64,000 bases of DNA from Pseudeuparius sepicola. Its lineage: Eukaryota; Arthropoda; Insecta; Coleoptera; Anthribidae. How positions within the stretch are numbered: position 1 is the stretch's first letter; each line of letters opens with the position of its first letter. Positions 1-12,310 of the stretch are shown piece by piece. The position numbers and the translations under genes were made by a program. Under the pieces are notes generated by a model. It ran no database searches. It was not told the DNA's origin and saw only the letters and a list, made by a program, of their open reading frames with translations. The stretch is taken from the NCBI GenBank assembly GCA_963920635.1, contig OY987305.1, forward strand, positions 8,285,153 through 8,349,152. Reading direction: 5' to 3'.

Positions 1-58
1 TAAACAACTGACTGATCGTCAGTCCAGCTCGACAGTTACTTTGAAATAGGCCAAAAAT

Positions 59-215
59 GCCGGGATGTGCAGTCAGCGTATGTCCAAATAATAATAGAAA
101 CAGTAAGGGAACGGAAAAATTATAGATTTCCCAAGGACAATAATCTGGTAAGGAAACAGATTATTTATTTAAAAATAGGGGACTCAACAGAGTTTATGCC
201 TGGTTTATACAGCAA
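59..215 (+). pseudogene. THAP-type zinc finger relic
   Basis: The frame from the ATG at 59 begins MPGCAVSVCPNNN and reads through an asparagine/serine stretch to a stop near 134. A frame one base later continues with RKNYRFPKDNN and stays open past 200. Together these resemble the start of a THAP domain: an N-terminal Met, the first two zinc ligands (Cys-x4-Cys) and the conserved F-P motif. THAP domains are C2CH DNA-binding modules found in host regulators and in P-element-like transposases. A single frameshift near 120-125 separates the halves, and the distal Cys and His ligands are not recognisable. It may be a broken retrocopy or transposon-derived exon; it touches the window edge, so its context is unknown. 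The family call is inference from motif order only. Confidence 0.5.
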
Positions 216-2139
216 ATAAAATAGAATGTGCAATAAAAAATAGCCTTGTTATGGTTAAAGGGAAATAAGGGAATCATTATTTGATCCCTATTTTACTCAC
301 TATTTATTATGTTGTTTTGTTTGTTGTTTAACTATAAACTAAGCATTAGTTGTGCAGGTTGTGCTTGTGTCGAGGCTTGTGTGCATTAATTGGTAAATAA
401 GGCTTTAATTGACATAAACCCACATAAACACTGGAAGGATAAAGTTATATTTTTGGTAAGGGCTTTGAATTTTATTTATCAATATCTTTGCCTATAACAA
501 GTCATCTGAAAAATACTTTTTTTCGATGGAGAGTTTGTGTCGATAGAAGCCAAAACTTAGTTCAGGATTACCTTACTTACAATAAATGTATAATTTAGAT
601 ACCTATATGATATTTTTTATTGTCTACCAACATACGGTCTTTAAAAGAAAAATCCTGTTAATTTAACAAAATATACATCAATTTTATTTGCACGCATACG
701 ATTAGCTAAAATGCAAAGAAAACAAATTATTTGTAAAATTATAATTATAAAATTAAATGTGTTTTTTATCAACAGAATATTCATTCATTTATCTAGTAAT
801 ATAATCTACATATTTTTCACAACATTTATTTAAAAGAAAACGTTTAAAATAAGCAAAAACCCATACAAAAATATATATTGCTGTGTAAAACATATATGGA
901 GCAATTTAAATTCTGATTCGCAACTGACGTCACAAGGTGCGACAGAGATAGGCATATGGATGCGCAATGACATACCGTGGGTAAGTGTATCGTGCTGGGA
1001 GCCTTTAGGGTAGTGTATGCAAAAAAACGTCGCTTCGCATAATGATGGTCATTTCCCTTTAAGGAAATCTCCCGTAATTAACCATCAAATAAAAACCCAT
1101 TTTGCGTAATAGGTCACTTAATACACCCCCGTAATGGGGTACATCTGGTAGATAGCACGCCGGCCTCGGCATTAGCTTAAAATATATTTTCCTTTTCCTC
1201 GGAGGGCACGTTTAAGAACAATGTCTAATCATCATCCTGGGGGTCGCGTTTGGAGTGTATTTTGATCCAGAGATTACGTTCCTTTTGAAGTATGGGGCAA
1301 TGTTTCACGACTCACGTACAGAAATGAAAACCGTGTTAATTGTACGGTGGGGAATACGAAGATCTATGGTTAGTATCGGGCGCTGAGTATAAGGCGCCTT
1401 TTTCTTTAATTATTTAAGAGCGGAAACTGTCAAGATTTCGCGGAGGCTCACGCCTTTACAGAAAATTACTCCCTGAGGAAATGGGCCCTCGCAACGAAAA
1501 ATGCAACGTACTGACGAGGACTAAAGTCTGAAACACGTATAATATGTAGCTGTGTTTTTCTATTTTTTTTGCGTTGATTTCAGTAAAGACTAGAAGTTTG
1601 GACCGATACCCTAGAAAAATATAACTGTACTAAAATCGGGCAATTCTTACGCTTGGCGTAAATGAAAGCACGTGTTCGAAGTCGTTCCGCGAAATAGGGT
1701 CATTGGTCAATAGGCCATAAAATATCAGCGCGCCTGGCAACAGGGACTTACGAGTACTCGATCCCAAAGTGTATTTACGCGGTTGTATCTTGTTGTTTTC
1801 AGATATTTATTTTAATTAAAATAATAATTTTTTTCCGAAATATTTTGATGTAAACAATTGTAAAACTAAAATTAAATAAAGGTCGTGCCTCAGTGCGGCT
1901 CTGGCGAATATCTCAACGCACGTGCTCTTGTTTACGCCAGGCGTAAGTTGCTTTAGTATAGACCAATAATAACAAATGGCACTGCAATTTATACAATCAT
2001 ATGCAATTATATAAATATAAAACACCAAATCAAAACAAATATTTGTATAGCTGCACCGACTGGTTCCGTTGTCAGTGGCCATTTTTTAAATTAGAATAGA
2101 AGACAGACTTAATATCAGATAGTTAAAATTATTATTCTG
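216..2139. other. No recognisable gene
   Basis: AT-rich sequence without a convincing coding frame, splice pair or terminal repeats. The only long frame (1816-2082, minus) shows no family motif and looks like chance. The part at 1050-1800 is somewhat richer in GC and could be host single-copy DNA. Confidence 0.4.
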
Positions 2140-2300
2140 TGATGTCACTTGGACTTTACAATTTCTATATTTGCTCTCCAAAAGCTCAAAAAAAAAATTC
2201 AAATGTTTTCTTTCTGGCAACTTGAAAACGTTACCCTTTGATAAGTTTGTTTCAGGTTTCTGTGGCGAAAAATTTAATTAATCAGTAAATGGACTGCAAA
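2140..2300 (+). repeat. Penelope-like 3' tail fragment
   Basis: Matches, with substitutions, the tail that follows the GIY-YIG relic at 21600-21840: a CTCC-AAAAGCTC block, then GGCAACTTGAAAA, then a GTTTCAGG-type block and a closing AATTAA-rich stretch ending in ATGG. The same tail recurs at 28765-28925. This is a solo 3' end with no coding part. Confidence 0.5.
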
Positions 2301-2690
2301 GAAACGCCAGAAAACAGAAGCATTTTCTCGTGTTTGCGAAGTGATGAATATTCTTGGTAGTGACAGCGACCGAACCAAAGACAAAGGCCTTAAAATTGTT
2401 CTTACTAAAATCCAGCAGATGCAATATCGAACGATAAAGGTATCACACAAATAAGTAGGCGTTCTATGGAATTTCCTATTACCACAACCTTTATGCAAAT
2501 TAACCATTTATCAATTTATTATGGCCTATAGCGATTACTTGTTAATTAAAAAATTGATGGGCACTTTGCAGAATTAGGTTTCCTCAAAGAAGAGATGCTG
2601 ATTATTCAATTTAATTCTCTTTTTTGTTTTCCGGAATAATATTCCTTTCCTGGATGACGGATGATGTATTTATTGTCAACCCGCTTAATA

Positions 2691-4455
2691 TCCCAAGTAA
2701 CATTTCAAGTTTTATTATGGTTTGCAAGGTAGCTTTAAGGGTATCCCTTAAAGCTATTTCGCCTTCAGAACGTTCTGAAGGCAAAGATAAAACGGCCTTA
2801 AATCAAAAGTGGAGAACTTTATGAAGGTTCTAAGGGTAAAATGATAAAACTGCCATAAAACCTTTTTGCCTTATCTCCACCTTAGGCGCCAAGCCTTCAA
2901 GGTATCTATAAAACCGTTCATAAAGCTGCTATAAAACCTTCATTAAACTGAGTACTAAGGCTAAATGGTCTTGAATTGGCAGTGTAATTCCTTTTGGTTT
3001 TACAGTGGATTTGAGAAACCATGGGAGCTAGGTAATTTGCTTTAAGCTTTCCACAAAGAAGATTTATTTGCCTTCTATGCATATTTCTGCGTTACAGGCA
3101 TTACATATTTAAAAGCGTGTATTATTGGGAATGGCGTTCCAACTTGTAGTTCTAATAAGCGCGAAATACGCGTGATCCGTAACCCAAATACGCAAAAGAA
3201 GAAAAGTTTTCTGATGCATTTGCACAAAATACGCACTGAAAATTAAAGCGCCTCAAAAATACATTAGATTTATACAATCTATATATGTATATAATAAAAA
3301 AAAATTTTTAAATTTTTCAACGCTTTCCCATTTACGGCGACTTAGTTAATTTCATTCCACCGATAAACGCGATATTCATTTTGTATACCTACCCCGTCCC
3401 CCAAATAAAAATTATTAATTTTTGGTTATGTGACATAAAGGTTGACATGGAATATGACACATCACGCATATAATCAAACAAAAAATATGTCCGCTTTCAC
3501 AATAAGTCTATTAGGCAGCGATAAATGATGTTATAAAACCATATTACCTTATGTGTGCATAACTAAATCCACTTCAAAACCAATTATTCTTAATATTGCC
3601 TTCCATAAGTCATTCAAAAGGCCAACTTTCATTTGTTCAAGAGTATTTAGTCCTATTTTAGATCTTCAGAACCTTTTGGCTTTGTATAAGTACACCACAA
3701 AGCTAAATAGTTTTATAGTGCCCTTGACTCGTGTGTTCTGAGTGGCCGCATTCGCATTTATAACCTCAAATTATTTTCATGTGATCCTGAGTGGTATGTA
3801 TGTGCCTGCCTGGATAAAATAACTTAAGCATCCAGTTATCCAAAAAAGTGGACATAATAATAATTATTACTAAAATGCACTCGCACTAGCTGATCGCGTC
3901 ATGTATGCGCTACGCTACTGACACTCATCCGTGGTGTGTCTATGGTCAAGATGGCGTTTATATTTATTTCAAGATCAAAAGGTTTTAATCTACCTTCTTG
4001 CTAGCACAATAGTTTTATTAGGGACAGTTTATATTCCAATTTAACTTAATGATGCTTTCCGCTTCTCATTAAAAGCAAGCATAAAGCCTGACGTGATGTA
4101 GTTTTATAGAAGACTACAAGGACGCTATAAAACCAGTCATTAAAGCAATAATGCTTATTTCCGCCCTAATAAAACTGTCTTTCATTTAACACCGTCTTAA
4201 GATCAACTGGCTTTATAAAGCTCCTATTGTCAGGCAAAGATAAAGCATCTATAAGGGCATGAGCACTTCAAGATAAAAAAGCTCTTGAATATAGTTCTTG
4301 AGGGCTGCTATAAAACTTTATCATAAAACCATTTTGCCTCAAGTAAAGTTTGCATTTATCAGAGCCTTTTTAAAGCTCTTTGGCTTTTCTAAGTAGCCAT
4401 AAAACTCTTATAAAACATACTAGAGACCAATTGGAATTTAAAATGTTACTTGGGA
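2691..4455. mobile_element. 1.77 kb TA-flanked terminal-inverted-repeat element
   Basis: The left end reads TCCCAAGTAACATTT and the right end is its reverse complement; both are flanked directly by TA (2689-2690 and 4456-4457), as for a TA target duplication. Many copies of an ATAAAAC / CTATAAAACC word are packed subterminally on both sides (roughly 2740-2960 and 4085-4415), including a palindrome around TTCAGAACGTTCTGAA. No transposase is visible; the 62-codon frame at 3553-3741 has no motif. Subterminal repeat clusters are where transposases often bind, so this looks like a non-autonomous DNA element. The superfamily is not determined. Confidence 0.75.
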
Positions 4456-4766
4456 TAGGTATCAAATGAAAGGGTTTGAAGAGTAGAAAACGATAAAGTT
4501 AGTGACATCACACTAAATTTAATATGGCCACCGCTCCAAGATGGCGGATTACATTATCTGGAACTAAAAAATAATAAATTGTTTAATAGTAAAAAATATT
4601 TTTTAAAACAAGCTTTTATTTAAATGCTCTGAAAAGAAGAAAACAAACATAATTTTGTTACATTATGCAGTTGTATAATATAAAAGCTTATCGAGAGATT
4701 TTCGTGTGTAAATTTCTTTTATAGAAAAATACATTTTTCTACTAAGAATTACTTTCAAGATATATA

Positions 4767-5335
4767 CAGGGTGAGTTTTTTTTCGATGCCCACTATGGGG
4801 ATCTCGGAAACTAGCAGAGCTAGATCAAAGGTTAAATGGGGAAGGAATTGCAGTTTTGAATGCTCAATCTAATGCCCCTTCTGGATTTTCGAAAAAGTTC
4901 ATGGCTCGCTAAATATTTTTGAAAGAGTGATTTTTTGCTATTTCATCAGATCTCTGTCGCTCCGTTATTTCTGATTATACAGAAAAACTGTAGAGACAAA
5001 AATTGTAGATAATTTTGGGCTTAATAAGATAATCTTATCCAATTTTTTATGTTGTTTGTGATTTTTGAGATATGACATAAACCTGTGTTTTTTTAAATGT
5101 AAATCATAGTTGGCTGTGGCCTTACCAAATCGGCCATTTTTTGAGCTTTCCAAAAATATAATACTCGGCATAGTTATTATAATAAATAAAATAGCTATGG
5201 CTAATTTTCTGTTTTTTTTTTAGTTTTCACATAGTCAGCCATGGAATATTTTCATAATTACGTTCTTTTTTACAATAAGATATATACTTCAAACTTTCTA
5301 ATATTTTATTTGTAGCTGGTAACAAAATGTAACAC
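4767..5335 (+). mobile_element. Foldback family A, half copy
   Basis: Starts at the CAGGGTGAGTTTTTTTTCGA terminus and follows the left arm of the complete element at 34793-36349 for about 570 bp. It then stops abruptly and abuts a fragment of another repeat (5336-5400). The opposite arm is missing. The 68-codon minus frame inside is an arm shadow that recurs in other copies. Confidence 0.75.
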
Positions 5336-5400
5336 AGTGCCGATTTCTGAGCTTTTAATGACGATTTTGGGACACTTCACTGCCGATTTCAAGAAAAAGC
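5336..5400. repeat. Fragment of the 6884-type repeat
   Basis: Contains AGTGCCGATTTCTGAGC, then TTTTAATGACGATTTTGGGA, then ACTGCCGATTTCAAG, matching the right end of the repeat at 6884-7474 and of its relative at 54508-55000. Confidence 0.65.
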
Positions 5401-5573
5401 TTGTTTTTAAATATATATTTTTTTCATTTTAACTTTACCATATACAGTATGTCCGCGTATGGAGATTGCAAGAGATGAAATGGACCAAAAAGTTAAAGAT
5501 ACGAAAAAGTCATTCTTGATAAAAGTTTTTGCGCAAAAAAAGCAAAAACTTTTATCAAGTATCATTTTTTATA

Positions 5574-6308
5574 CAGAGTAGTTCACTTTTAAGATACCAA
5601 AATGTAACAGGTGATAGATTTTCAAAAAATAACCGCGCTTTCTTGTATAAACTGTATCTTTTTAAGGCCTTATAAAAAAGTTACAGGGTGTTAAAGTTTT
5701 AAAAAATATGTGGACTTTATTGAATATTTACCAAACTAGTTGAGATATTTGAGTCAAATTTGGTACACGTTAAAACATCATGGGTTAACATAGAACCTGT
5801 TAATATCAAACACCTTGAACAACCAGTGGCGTAAAAGGCTACTTTATTTAAAGTAAAGAACACATTTTTTCTACTTTTATTTTACTACTATTACGTATCG
5901 AGCAATTTTTTTTAATATTACCTACAGAAATTACCATGAAATAATATAAAAAATAAAATTTGCCATGAAACTAAGAGACAAAAATTGACAAGAGGACATT
6001 TTTTGTTTACAATTAAAATCTACATGCATAAAGAACCAATACATTTTATTATTATACAAGGTCACAAACAATTGTACTAATTACCCACTTCTACGCCACT
6101 GGCTGTTCAAGGTGTGTGTTTGATATTAACAGGTTTTATGCTAACCCATGCCCCATTTATAACGTGTACTAAATTTGAGTTAAGTATCTCAATTAGTTTG
6201 GTTAATATTCATTAAAGTCAACATATTTTTTAAAAATTTAACACCCTGCAACTTTTTTATAAGGCCTCAAAAAGATACAGTTGCCCATTAAAAGTGAACC
6301 ACCCTGTG
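5574..6308. mobile_element. 735 bp foldback MITE
   Basis: The left arm (ACAGAGTAGTTCACTTTTAA and on) is mirrored by the right arm ending in AAAAGTGAACCACCCTGTG, with both ends at TA-like sites. Arms pair over roughly 290 bp, including the internal words AACACCTTGAACA and CCAGTGGCGT on the left and their complements on the right. The interior is a short AT-rich loop with no coding. The sequence just left (5446-5570) contains an independent terminus CAGTATGTCC like that at 10690, probably another degraded element. Confidence 0.8.
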
Positions 6309-6755
6309 TATTGAACAGATCAAGGGAGCGAAGAGTTTATAGGGCGTGTTTTGGACAACGACACCAACTAATCTCATTCAATTTTGCATGACTGTCGCAG
6401 CAGCGTAGGTACGTGAGATCTGCGGCGCGAGTAGCGCATATTCGCGTAGATGAAAAATTAATTACCAGCACTGCACAGTTGGCGCCACTGCCACCAGTAG
6501 CTGAGTTTCATTAATTCGCCTTCAATAATTAGATCGCGGGGCTTTAAAAATGTCGGAGTGGCTGGAGTGGGAAACAGCATACTCGGAATAATTAATAATT
6601 AATTAACACAAGTTTGTAAAGACCATTAAACTAAATGTGGAACGGTTCAGCACACCCGTGCCAAGTCGGGGAGGTATTGAGACGTGAACGGCGAACGCAG
6701 GTCCCAGCAACTTGGCCCGGGCCAGGTTATTCTTTTGGATTAGTGAGGGCTGGCG

Positions 6756-6771
6756 CAGAGGCGGATCCAGG
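6756..6771 (+). repeat. Solo hAT-type terminus
   Basis: CAGAGGCGGATCCAGG followed by a C/G-rich tract (GGGGGGGCGG) is a common insect hAT (ZMYM1-like) end. It lies on the 3' side of the minus-strand hAT relic at 7621-7866, so it could be that element's 3' terminus with the 6884-type repeat inserted between. No partner terminus or 8 bp duplication was found. Confidence 0.4.
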
Positions 6772-6883
6772 CAAATCTAAACGGGGGGGCGGTGTGGTAA
6801 ACATTTTTTCTGAGGGGCCGGGTTAAGGGAAATTTTTAGAATATAATATGTATTTTTGGGAAAAATAATAGTTATTTATTTAC

Positions 6884-7474
6884 CAAGGCACTGAAGTTCA
6901 ACTTTTTATGACTCATGTGGAATTTAAAAAATAAACCACATGAGTCATAAAAAGAACTTCAGTGCCGAGGTACATATTATATTTTTTTTGAAATCGGAAA
7001 AAAAATGTTTTATTAGGCAAGAAAATAATAATAAGGGATCACCCGTCCACGAACCGACTACGCGCGGCGTTGCTTGACTTTGACGATCGCTCTACCTAGG
7101 TCAAGTATGACAAAGACACGGCCGCTTCGAACAGAAAACCAAACTGCCGCTTATTCTGCAGCCTCATAATAAATCTATTGATATTCAAACCTACTAAAAT
7201 ATTTATACTGATAGATTGCGCTGCTATAGGTAACAATTTCGCAATGAACAGTTAAATGGGCCTTTATTGGCCGGGTTTTGAATATTTGGTCACTTATGAC
7301 GAGCGATGGCTCCGCGTCTGACGTTTGATGTTTACATCTCGCCAAGGCCTACTTATTGAAAAAATCGTACAATAATGGGTTACTTATTCAGTGCCGATTT
7401 CTGAGCTTTTAATGACGATTTTGGGACACTTTACTGCCGATTTCAAGAAAAATATTTTATTTCTCTAGAAAAAA
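6884..7474. mobile_element. Repeat with hairpin head, copy 1
   Basis: Begins with GGCACTGAAGTTC and an approximately 75 bp hairpin (6884-6957) whose arms contain ATGACTCATGTGG and its complement. It ends near TTCAGTGCCGATTTC, the complement of the start. A copy lies at 54508-55000 and a fragment at 5336-5400. The copies share about 500 bp, including the block ACTACGCGCGGCGTTGCTTG. There is no coding frame, and no clear target duplication could be assigned. Confidence 0.7.
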
Positions 7475-7620
7475 AAAAACAAAAACAAAAAAAATAAAAA
7501 ACAAACAAAATAAAAAACAAACTTAAATAATAAACATAACAAAACAAAATCACAAGAAGAAACAATAATTCTTTAGATTTAAAAAATAATGTACTTATCA
7601 CAAAGTAAAATCATATTTTC

Positions 7621-7866
7621 TCATCTTTCGCGCAAACTGATATTTTCTTCATTTATGGGTACATTGCGGTGTATATTTAATAGGGCTAAATTACTTAGTA
7701 TGTCTTTGACCATATTGGTACGAAACCAAGTGTTAATTCTTTTAAGTGAAGAAAAATTTATTTTCGCCGATACATTGCTTATCGGAAAACTGGCAAGTAT
7801 GCTCAAACATTTTCTTGCCGTTGTCGCGATGCGACTTCGTACTGGTGTTGCCAGAACACGCTTTAT
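7621..7866 (-). pseudogene. hAT transposase C-terminal relic
   Basis: The minus frame includes FPISNVSAKINFSSLKRIN followed by TWFRTNMVKDILSNLALLNI, which fits the hAT C-terminal dimerisation region (usual form: P-S-A-ERSFS-LKRIK...LRSTM...RLSNLALL). Here the conserved ERSFS is KINFS. Only about 60 codons are open; the upstream frame has stops and the catalytic RNase-H-fold part is absent. The opposite-strand 100-codon frame at 7589-7891 is a shadow. It represents the 3' end of a dead hAT element, possibly ending at 6756. Confidence 0.75.
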
Positions 7867-8083
7867 TAAGAAACTGAGGAAAATATACTAAAAACGTTCT
7901 TTAATTGTACACTAGATTGTGACAGGTAAATATTGTCCCTAGACCTAGAATTCCCTAAAAGGCTGCCATATATTGATATTATTGATAGGTGACGAAGGAA
8001 AGGGCCGTAATCAACAGAATTTACATTTTACACACACGAATCCTAAATTTAAATAGATAGAAATTAACACTAAACTCTGTTCT

Positions 8084-8311
8084 TTGAAGCATAGAAAAAG
8101 GCTATACCCATATAGCAAAATCACATTGGTCACTGCTAACAATGGAGGTGATGTTTTACAGCTAAAGCGATTAGGTGACTGGAAATCAAGTGCCGTGGCC
8201 GAAGGTTATGTCGAATCGTCTTTAGATGGTCAAGTAAAGATTGAGCACATATGCTTTAGACAGACACGCCAAAAATTCCTAGAACTGATCTTAATAAGCA
8301 GGAAATTCTAG
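8084..8311 (+). pseudogene. Tyrosine recombinase C-terminal relic (Crypton-like)
   Basis: The frame contains ANNGGDVLQLKRLGDWKSS followed by AVAEGYVESSLDGQ. This matches the end of eukaryotic tyrosine recombinases of the Crypton/domesticated-Crypton type: the leucine-lysine-arginine helix, the G-x-W-K-S motif and a Tyr (in AEGY) in the position of the nucleophile. The upstream Arg-x-x-Ser/His block that should precede it is degenerate, and no N-terminal half is found between 7920 and 8084. The frame runs on 30 codons past the domain before stopping. It is a short orphan fragment, not a functional gene. Confidence 0.65.
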
Positions 8312-8525
8312 TAGATTTTAACTAATAATTACCATCAATCAAAAATATTAGGTTATGTTAGTGTTATTGTTCGATTGGTACCTAAAAATAATTGATAATT
8401 AATATTCTGAAAACATTACCCACTTTTGAGTCTTTTTTGTGATTATTGTAATTTGTGAAATTGGTGAAAAATGGTTATAGTCTGGCTATATACATATTTC
8501 GAAATTTATTGAAAGTATCAACTAT

Positions 8526-8575
8526 TGAAAACGCTGAATTTGATGTGTGATGTGTGTGTCAAATTCAGCGTTTCA
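8526..8575. repeat. Short hairpin
   Basis: ACGCTGAATTTGA is matched by TCAAATTCAGCGT around a TGTG-rich loop; the arms are about 15 bp, with one extra A in the left arm. Confidence 0.7.
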
Positions 8576-9964
8576 GTATGTTAATTGTGAATGTGTAATA
8601 CAGATGCAATATTTACTTTCCAATCTAGAGCGGAAATGTTCGACTTTCCGATTGTTTTTTTAAGTAATCTGAATATGACATGTATGGTTGTGAATATAAA
8701 CTATTTTGATAATAAATATATTTTTTACAAACTATAGAGTCTGAAGGTTTAAAGCATTTTCAAGAAAAGTCAAGGACGTTCCAAGATAGCCCCAGGCCAA
8801 TCGTGAAATGCTGCCTGAATGTCTTGCACTTCGGCTTACGTGAGAATTAATTTTACTTTCGAGAGGGATAGAACTCTGCCCTAGGGATTTCTCCGGTTCT
8901 ATGAATACCTAAATGTCTTCCAAATTGATTTATTGATTTGGGTGTCGGCAGAGCATCCAAATCCAACCCATACGTGTATAGGAAGGAATTGGATTTTTGC
9001 ATAATAAGTCACTTAAAAAAGTAAGATACTTCCGGTAAAAAACAAATAAAGCCAGTGAAATTTAGTTTTTCACTGTCGCGATCAAAACCTGATAAATTGA
9101 AAGCATAAATCTAAAGTTTCGTTTTTTACTTTGGTAACTTTTGGGTATGGGAAAGAATATCGCTGATTTATTGGAGACACGATGTTCGACTTTGATTACA
9201 CAAATTTTCACAAGTTTCATGACTTCATAACTTAGGCTATTTATAACAAAAGGATGGATTTCTTCAATAGATACTGACATATCAGCATTAGTGCATCTTA
9301 GTAAAACAGTATGGAACTTTGTATTGTCTCCTAATACGGATTTAATTGTTTTCAACTTCAATAAATGGTAGCATTGAACCTACTAGGATTCTTCTATGGT
9401 AGTACCTACCTAAAAAGTGTAAAAAATATAAAATTGTTTAGTAAAAGCATGGAGTGCCGGGTATGAGGAAAAGAACAAGTATCTAAATTTGTACATTATT
9501 TGTCCCTAAATTTTAAATTCTTGGCAAATTTACGTCTGTGTTGAGCACAAAATGAAAAAAGCGAGCAATTAGTATGCTACAGCAAATGCGGAAATTACGT
9601 TTAATATCTGTATCTAAAAAGGGAAAAGGTGGAAATAATTCGCGTTTTTTAAATTAGTAGCACTTACATTCGCTGTAAATGTGTAGGTTAGTTAGTTTAG
9701 TCTTGGTTGGGAAGTTTCGTTTTACTCCGAGAATTTTTTTAGCGAGTTATGAAAAGCCGTTGCAAAGGAAAATCCCGACATCTCTCACGCCTCTGATTTT
9801 CTGGATATTCGTTGGGTTTTTAAAAACAAAAATGGGACAAATCACGAATATCCTATAGCCTTTGAAATTTGCAAAATTCCAAGTAGACATTTCGGATGTA
9901 TCTCTATTGATAAACAATGTCTAGTAGCTAAGAAACGTTTAAACATTTGTTTTTGGTCAAGTTA
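8576..9964. other. No recognisable gene
   Basis: No family motif or repeat boundary seen. A 99-codon minus frame at 9062-9361 was inspected and does not resemble a known domain. Confidence 0.35.
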
Positions 9965-9965
9965 T

Positions 9966-10130
9966 ACAGGGTGATTCAGTCATGATATAAAAAATTATAA
10001 CCACAGGTTGCACAACATATCGTAAATTTACTTTTTTGTACTTTTTCCCAGATATTTCAAAAAATGTAGGCACAGTTTAAGTAAATTTATTACCTTTTTG
10101 ATTTTTCAATGTCAATCAACAGTAATTGGT
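9966..10130 (+). repeat. Solo foldback-type terminus
   Basis: CAGGGTGATTCAGTCATGAT next to TATA at 9966 has the same layout as the TA-flanked foldback ends in this window, but no mirrored right end was identified. A terminus-like CAGTATGTCC occurs at 10692, of a different sequence. The overlapping frames at 10126-10475 show no domain. Confidence 0.4.
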
Positions 10131-10699
10131 GGGTGTGTACTTAGGAGTATATAGGGAACTCTTAGTTTCCCACAACGGATGCACGTTCTTTGTAGAGACT
10201 GCAGTAGCACACATAACACAAAACTCAGCTCAAAATATGCAAATATGCATCAAAATTATCTGTTTACTTTCAACTTCATTAGCACAAGTTCATGGCTTCG
10301 CGAAACGCGGAATTCTACACGCCACGGTCCACACACCTGTACTCAAGATATTGACAAGACTGAGTCGCCTAGTTGTTGCCACAGTCGGCAGTCGCTAGAG
10401 CGCTACAGTCGGTATTGTTCCTTCCTACAGCAACTTACCGCCACCACCCGACCATTGCTTTTGTTTTGGGAATAGTTATTCAACCGCAGTTAATTCGCAT
10501 CAACGAAACTTTAGCGTAGGCCTAAAACGAATTGTGACTACTTTTTTAAGAACACCTTGAAATAATTTTAGTGATGGTTAAATAACTATTCACAAAAACA
10601 ATCCTCCTACTTTCCGAGATGAGTGGAGAGCCATCTCCATCTATGCGGTGGTGCCTGAACTTGCGTGTCCCATAGAAGTAAACGATACACAGTATGTCC

Positions 10700-11863
10700 A
10701 CGGTTAGAGCGAACAAGAGGAAACACTTTTTTTTTACTTTACGAGAAAAGTTATTCTTGATAAAAGTTTTGCTTGTGTTTAAAATAAAGTTGGCATATAA
10801 TAAGGTAACATTTCATATACATTTATAAATTTTCAAAAAATTTTAAAATCTGAAAATGATTCTGCGCTAATTTTTAAGGATAAAAAACATGTTACTAAAA
10901 AAACTAGTTTGGAGTTAAGATTTATGTCAAAATTTTCCTAACCTAATCTAAAAATAGTAGTCCTTATAAGAAATATGGGAAAAGGTGGTATGCACTTATA
11001 AAAAAAAAACGATTTTTTCAACAGTAAAATTATACATACTTTTTTGTCAGGTTTTTTTTAAAAAAAACCGAGGTCCAGTCTAGTTAAATAAATGAACTAT
11101 AGAACAAATTTCGCAATTAAAAAAAAGGCGTGTAAGACTCTATGCTTCAAAATACGTGTAAAACACTCTACTATGTCCTTCAATCTAACAGAGAAGTGAT
11201 TAGTTCAGGATTTTGGTGTAATAAAGACTAAAAGCAAAGTCGACAAAGTACATTTGAAACGTGCCGTGCGGAATAGGATTTTGTTTGTCGTGGTCTCGGT
11301 TCCATTCCGGGGCTTGAACAAACTATTTCCACTATATTGTCTGTTGTAAAAGAGCTGTAAAATGAAAGTTAATAGATTTCCAGCATTTTCGTAATACCCG
11401 GGGTAAATATTAAATTAGAGCTGCCCGAACACTTCTGCCAGGCTGAGGAAGTTTTAAGGAGAAAATTCTCTAATAAAACGAGATTAAAGAGCCCGCTAAG
11501 GTGCTTCCGGATACTTCCCTGTAGTGCACTTGATGAAGATATGCGAGTTTACTGTCGAACAAAAAAACTTCCTGCCGTCACACTAATGAAACTGGTCTAA
11601 TCATCGTTTTGATGAAATGGATGAAGTTAAATCGCAATTAATAATGCGGAAGTCAGTCGGCTAACTCGTCCGTTTCTCGTTACCAGGACATTAAGATGAT
11701 TTAGCAATGTAGTAATTGCTGTTTTATGGTTTATATGGACCCAAATTTTCCGGTTATTTCCTTCTTTGGAGTTAATGGCTCGTTGTATCGATATGTCACC
11801 GTTATTTAAACAACAGAATATATTGGATTTTCTGGACCAGTTTGCTCTTCTAAGGAGCAGGCG
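10700..11863. other. No recognisable gene
   Basis: AT-rich; no coding, RNA or paired-terminus signal recognised. Confidence 0.35.
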
Positions 11864-12107
11864 CGGCTAGTCAGGGGCGAGCTGACCCGGCAGCGGAGGT
11901 CTGCGTCGCAGACGGGCGGCCAAATCCAGGGGCGGCACAGGCCGCCCTTCCGTCGCGAAAAAATATTTTTACAGAAAAAGGATTACTCGTCGGCGGCGTC
12001 GGTCGGCCGTCGGCAGTCGGCATTACCTCTATCTGGTATCTTTGCTCTGTGGCAACTGCGCGGCGTGACGTGACGTTGGTAGGCCGCAAATTTTGTAGGG
12101 GATATCG

Positions 12108-12310
12108 ACGCTTCAGACCTGTATAGTGAGCTAAAAAATTTAAATATCTTTCTTCCATCAGAATATACTGCAAGTCCAAGAAGTACTTTGGAGTACTTGT
12201 TCAAAAATTCTCTCACGAATAGTTTTCCGAATACTTTTGTGCTTGCCAGTTACCGTAGCATCCGCGGAGACATCATTTTCTAAATTAAAAATAATTATAA
12301 AAACTATCTA
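12108..12310 (+). pseudogene. hAT element 1 transposase C-terminal relic
   Basis: A plus frame reads DLYSELKNLNIFLPSE, then LEYLFKNSLTNSFPNTF. After a one-base shift near 12235 it continues LLCLPVTVASAETSFSKLK to a stop at about 12310. This is the C-terminal end of a ZMYM1-like hAT transposase: a DLYDEL-type segment, FPN, PVTVASAERSFSKLK and the start of the dimerisation helix. ERSFS is ETSFS here. Everything upstream, including the catalytic DDE core, has been deleted. Two overlapping minus-strand frames (11871-12216) are shadows of this region. Confidence 0.8.

Noticed and set aside
7589..7891. 100-codon plus frame
   Set aside because: Antisense to the hAT dimerisation-domain relic.
9062..9361. 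99-codon minus frame
   Set aside because: Protein-like composition but no recognisable motif or flanking signals.
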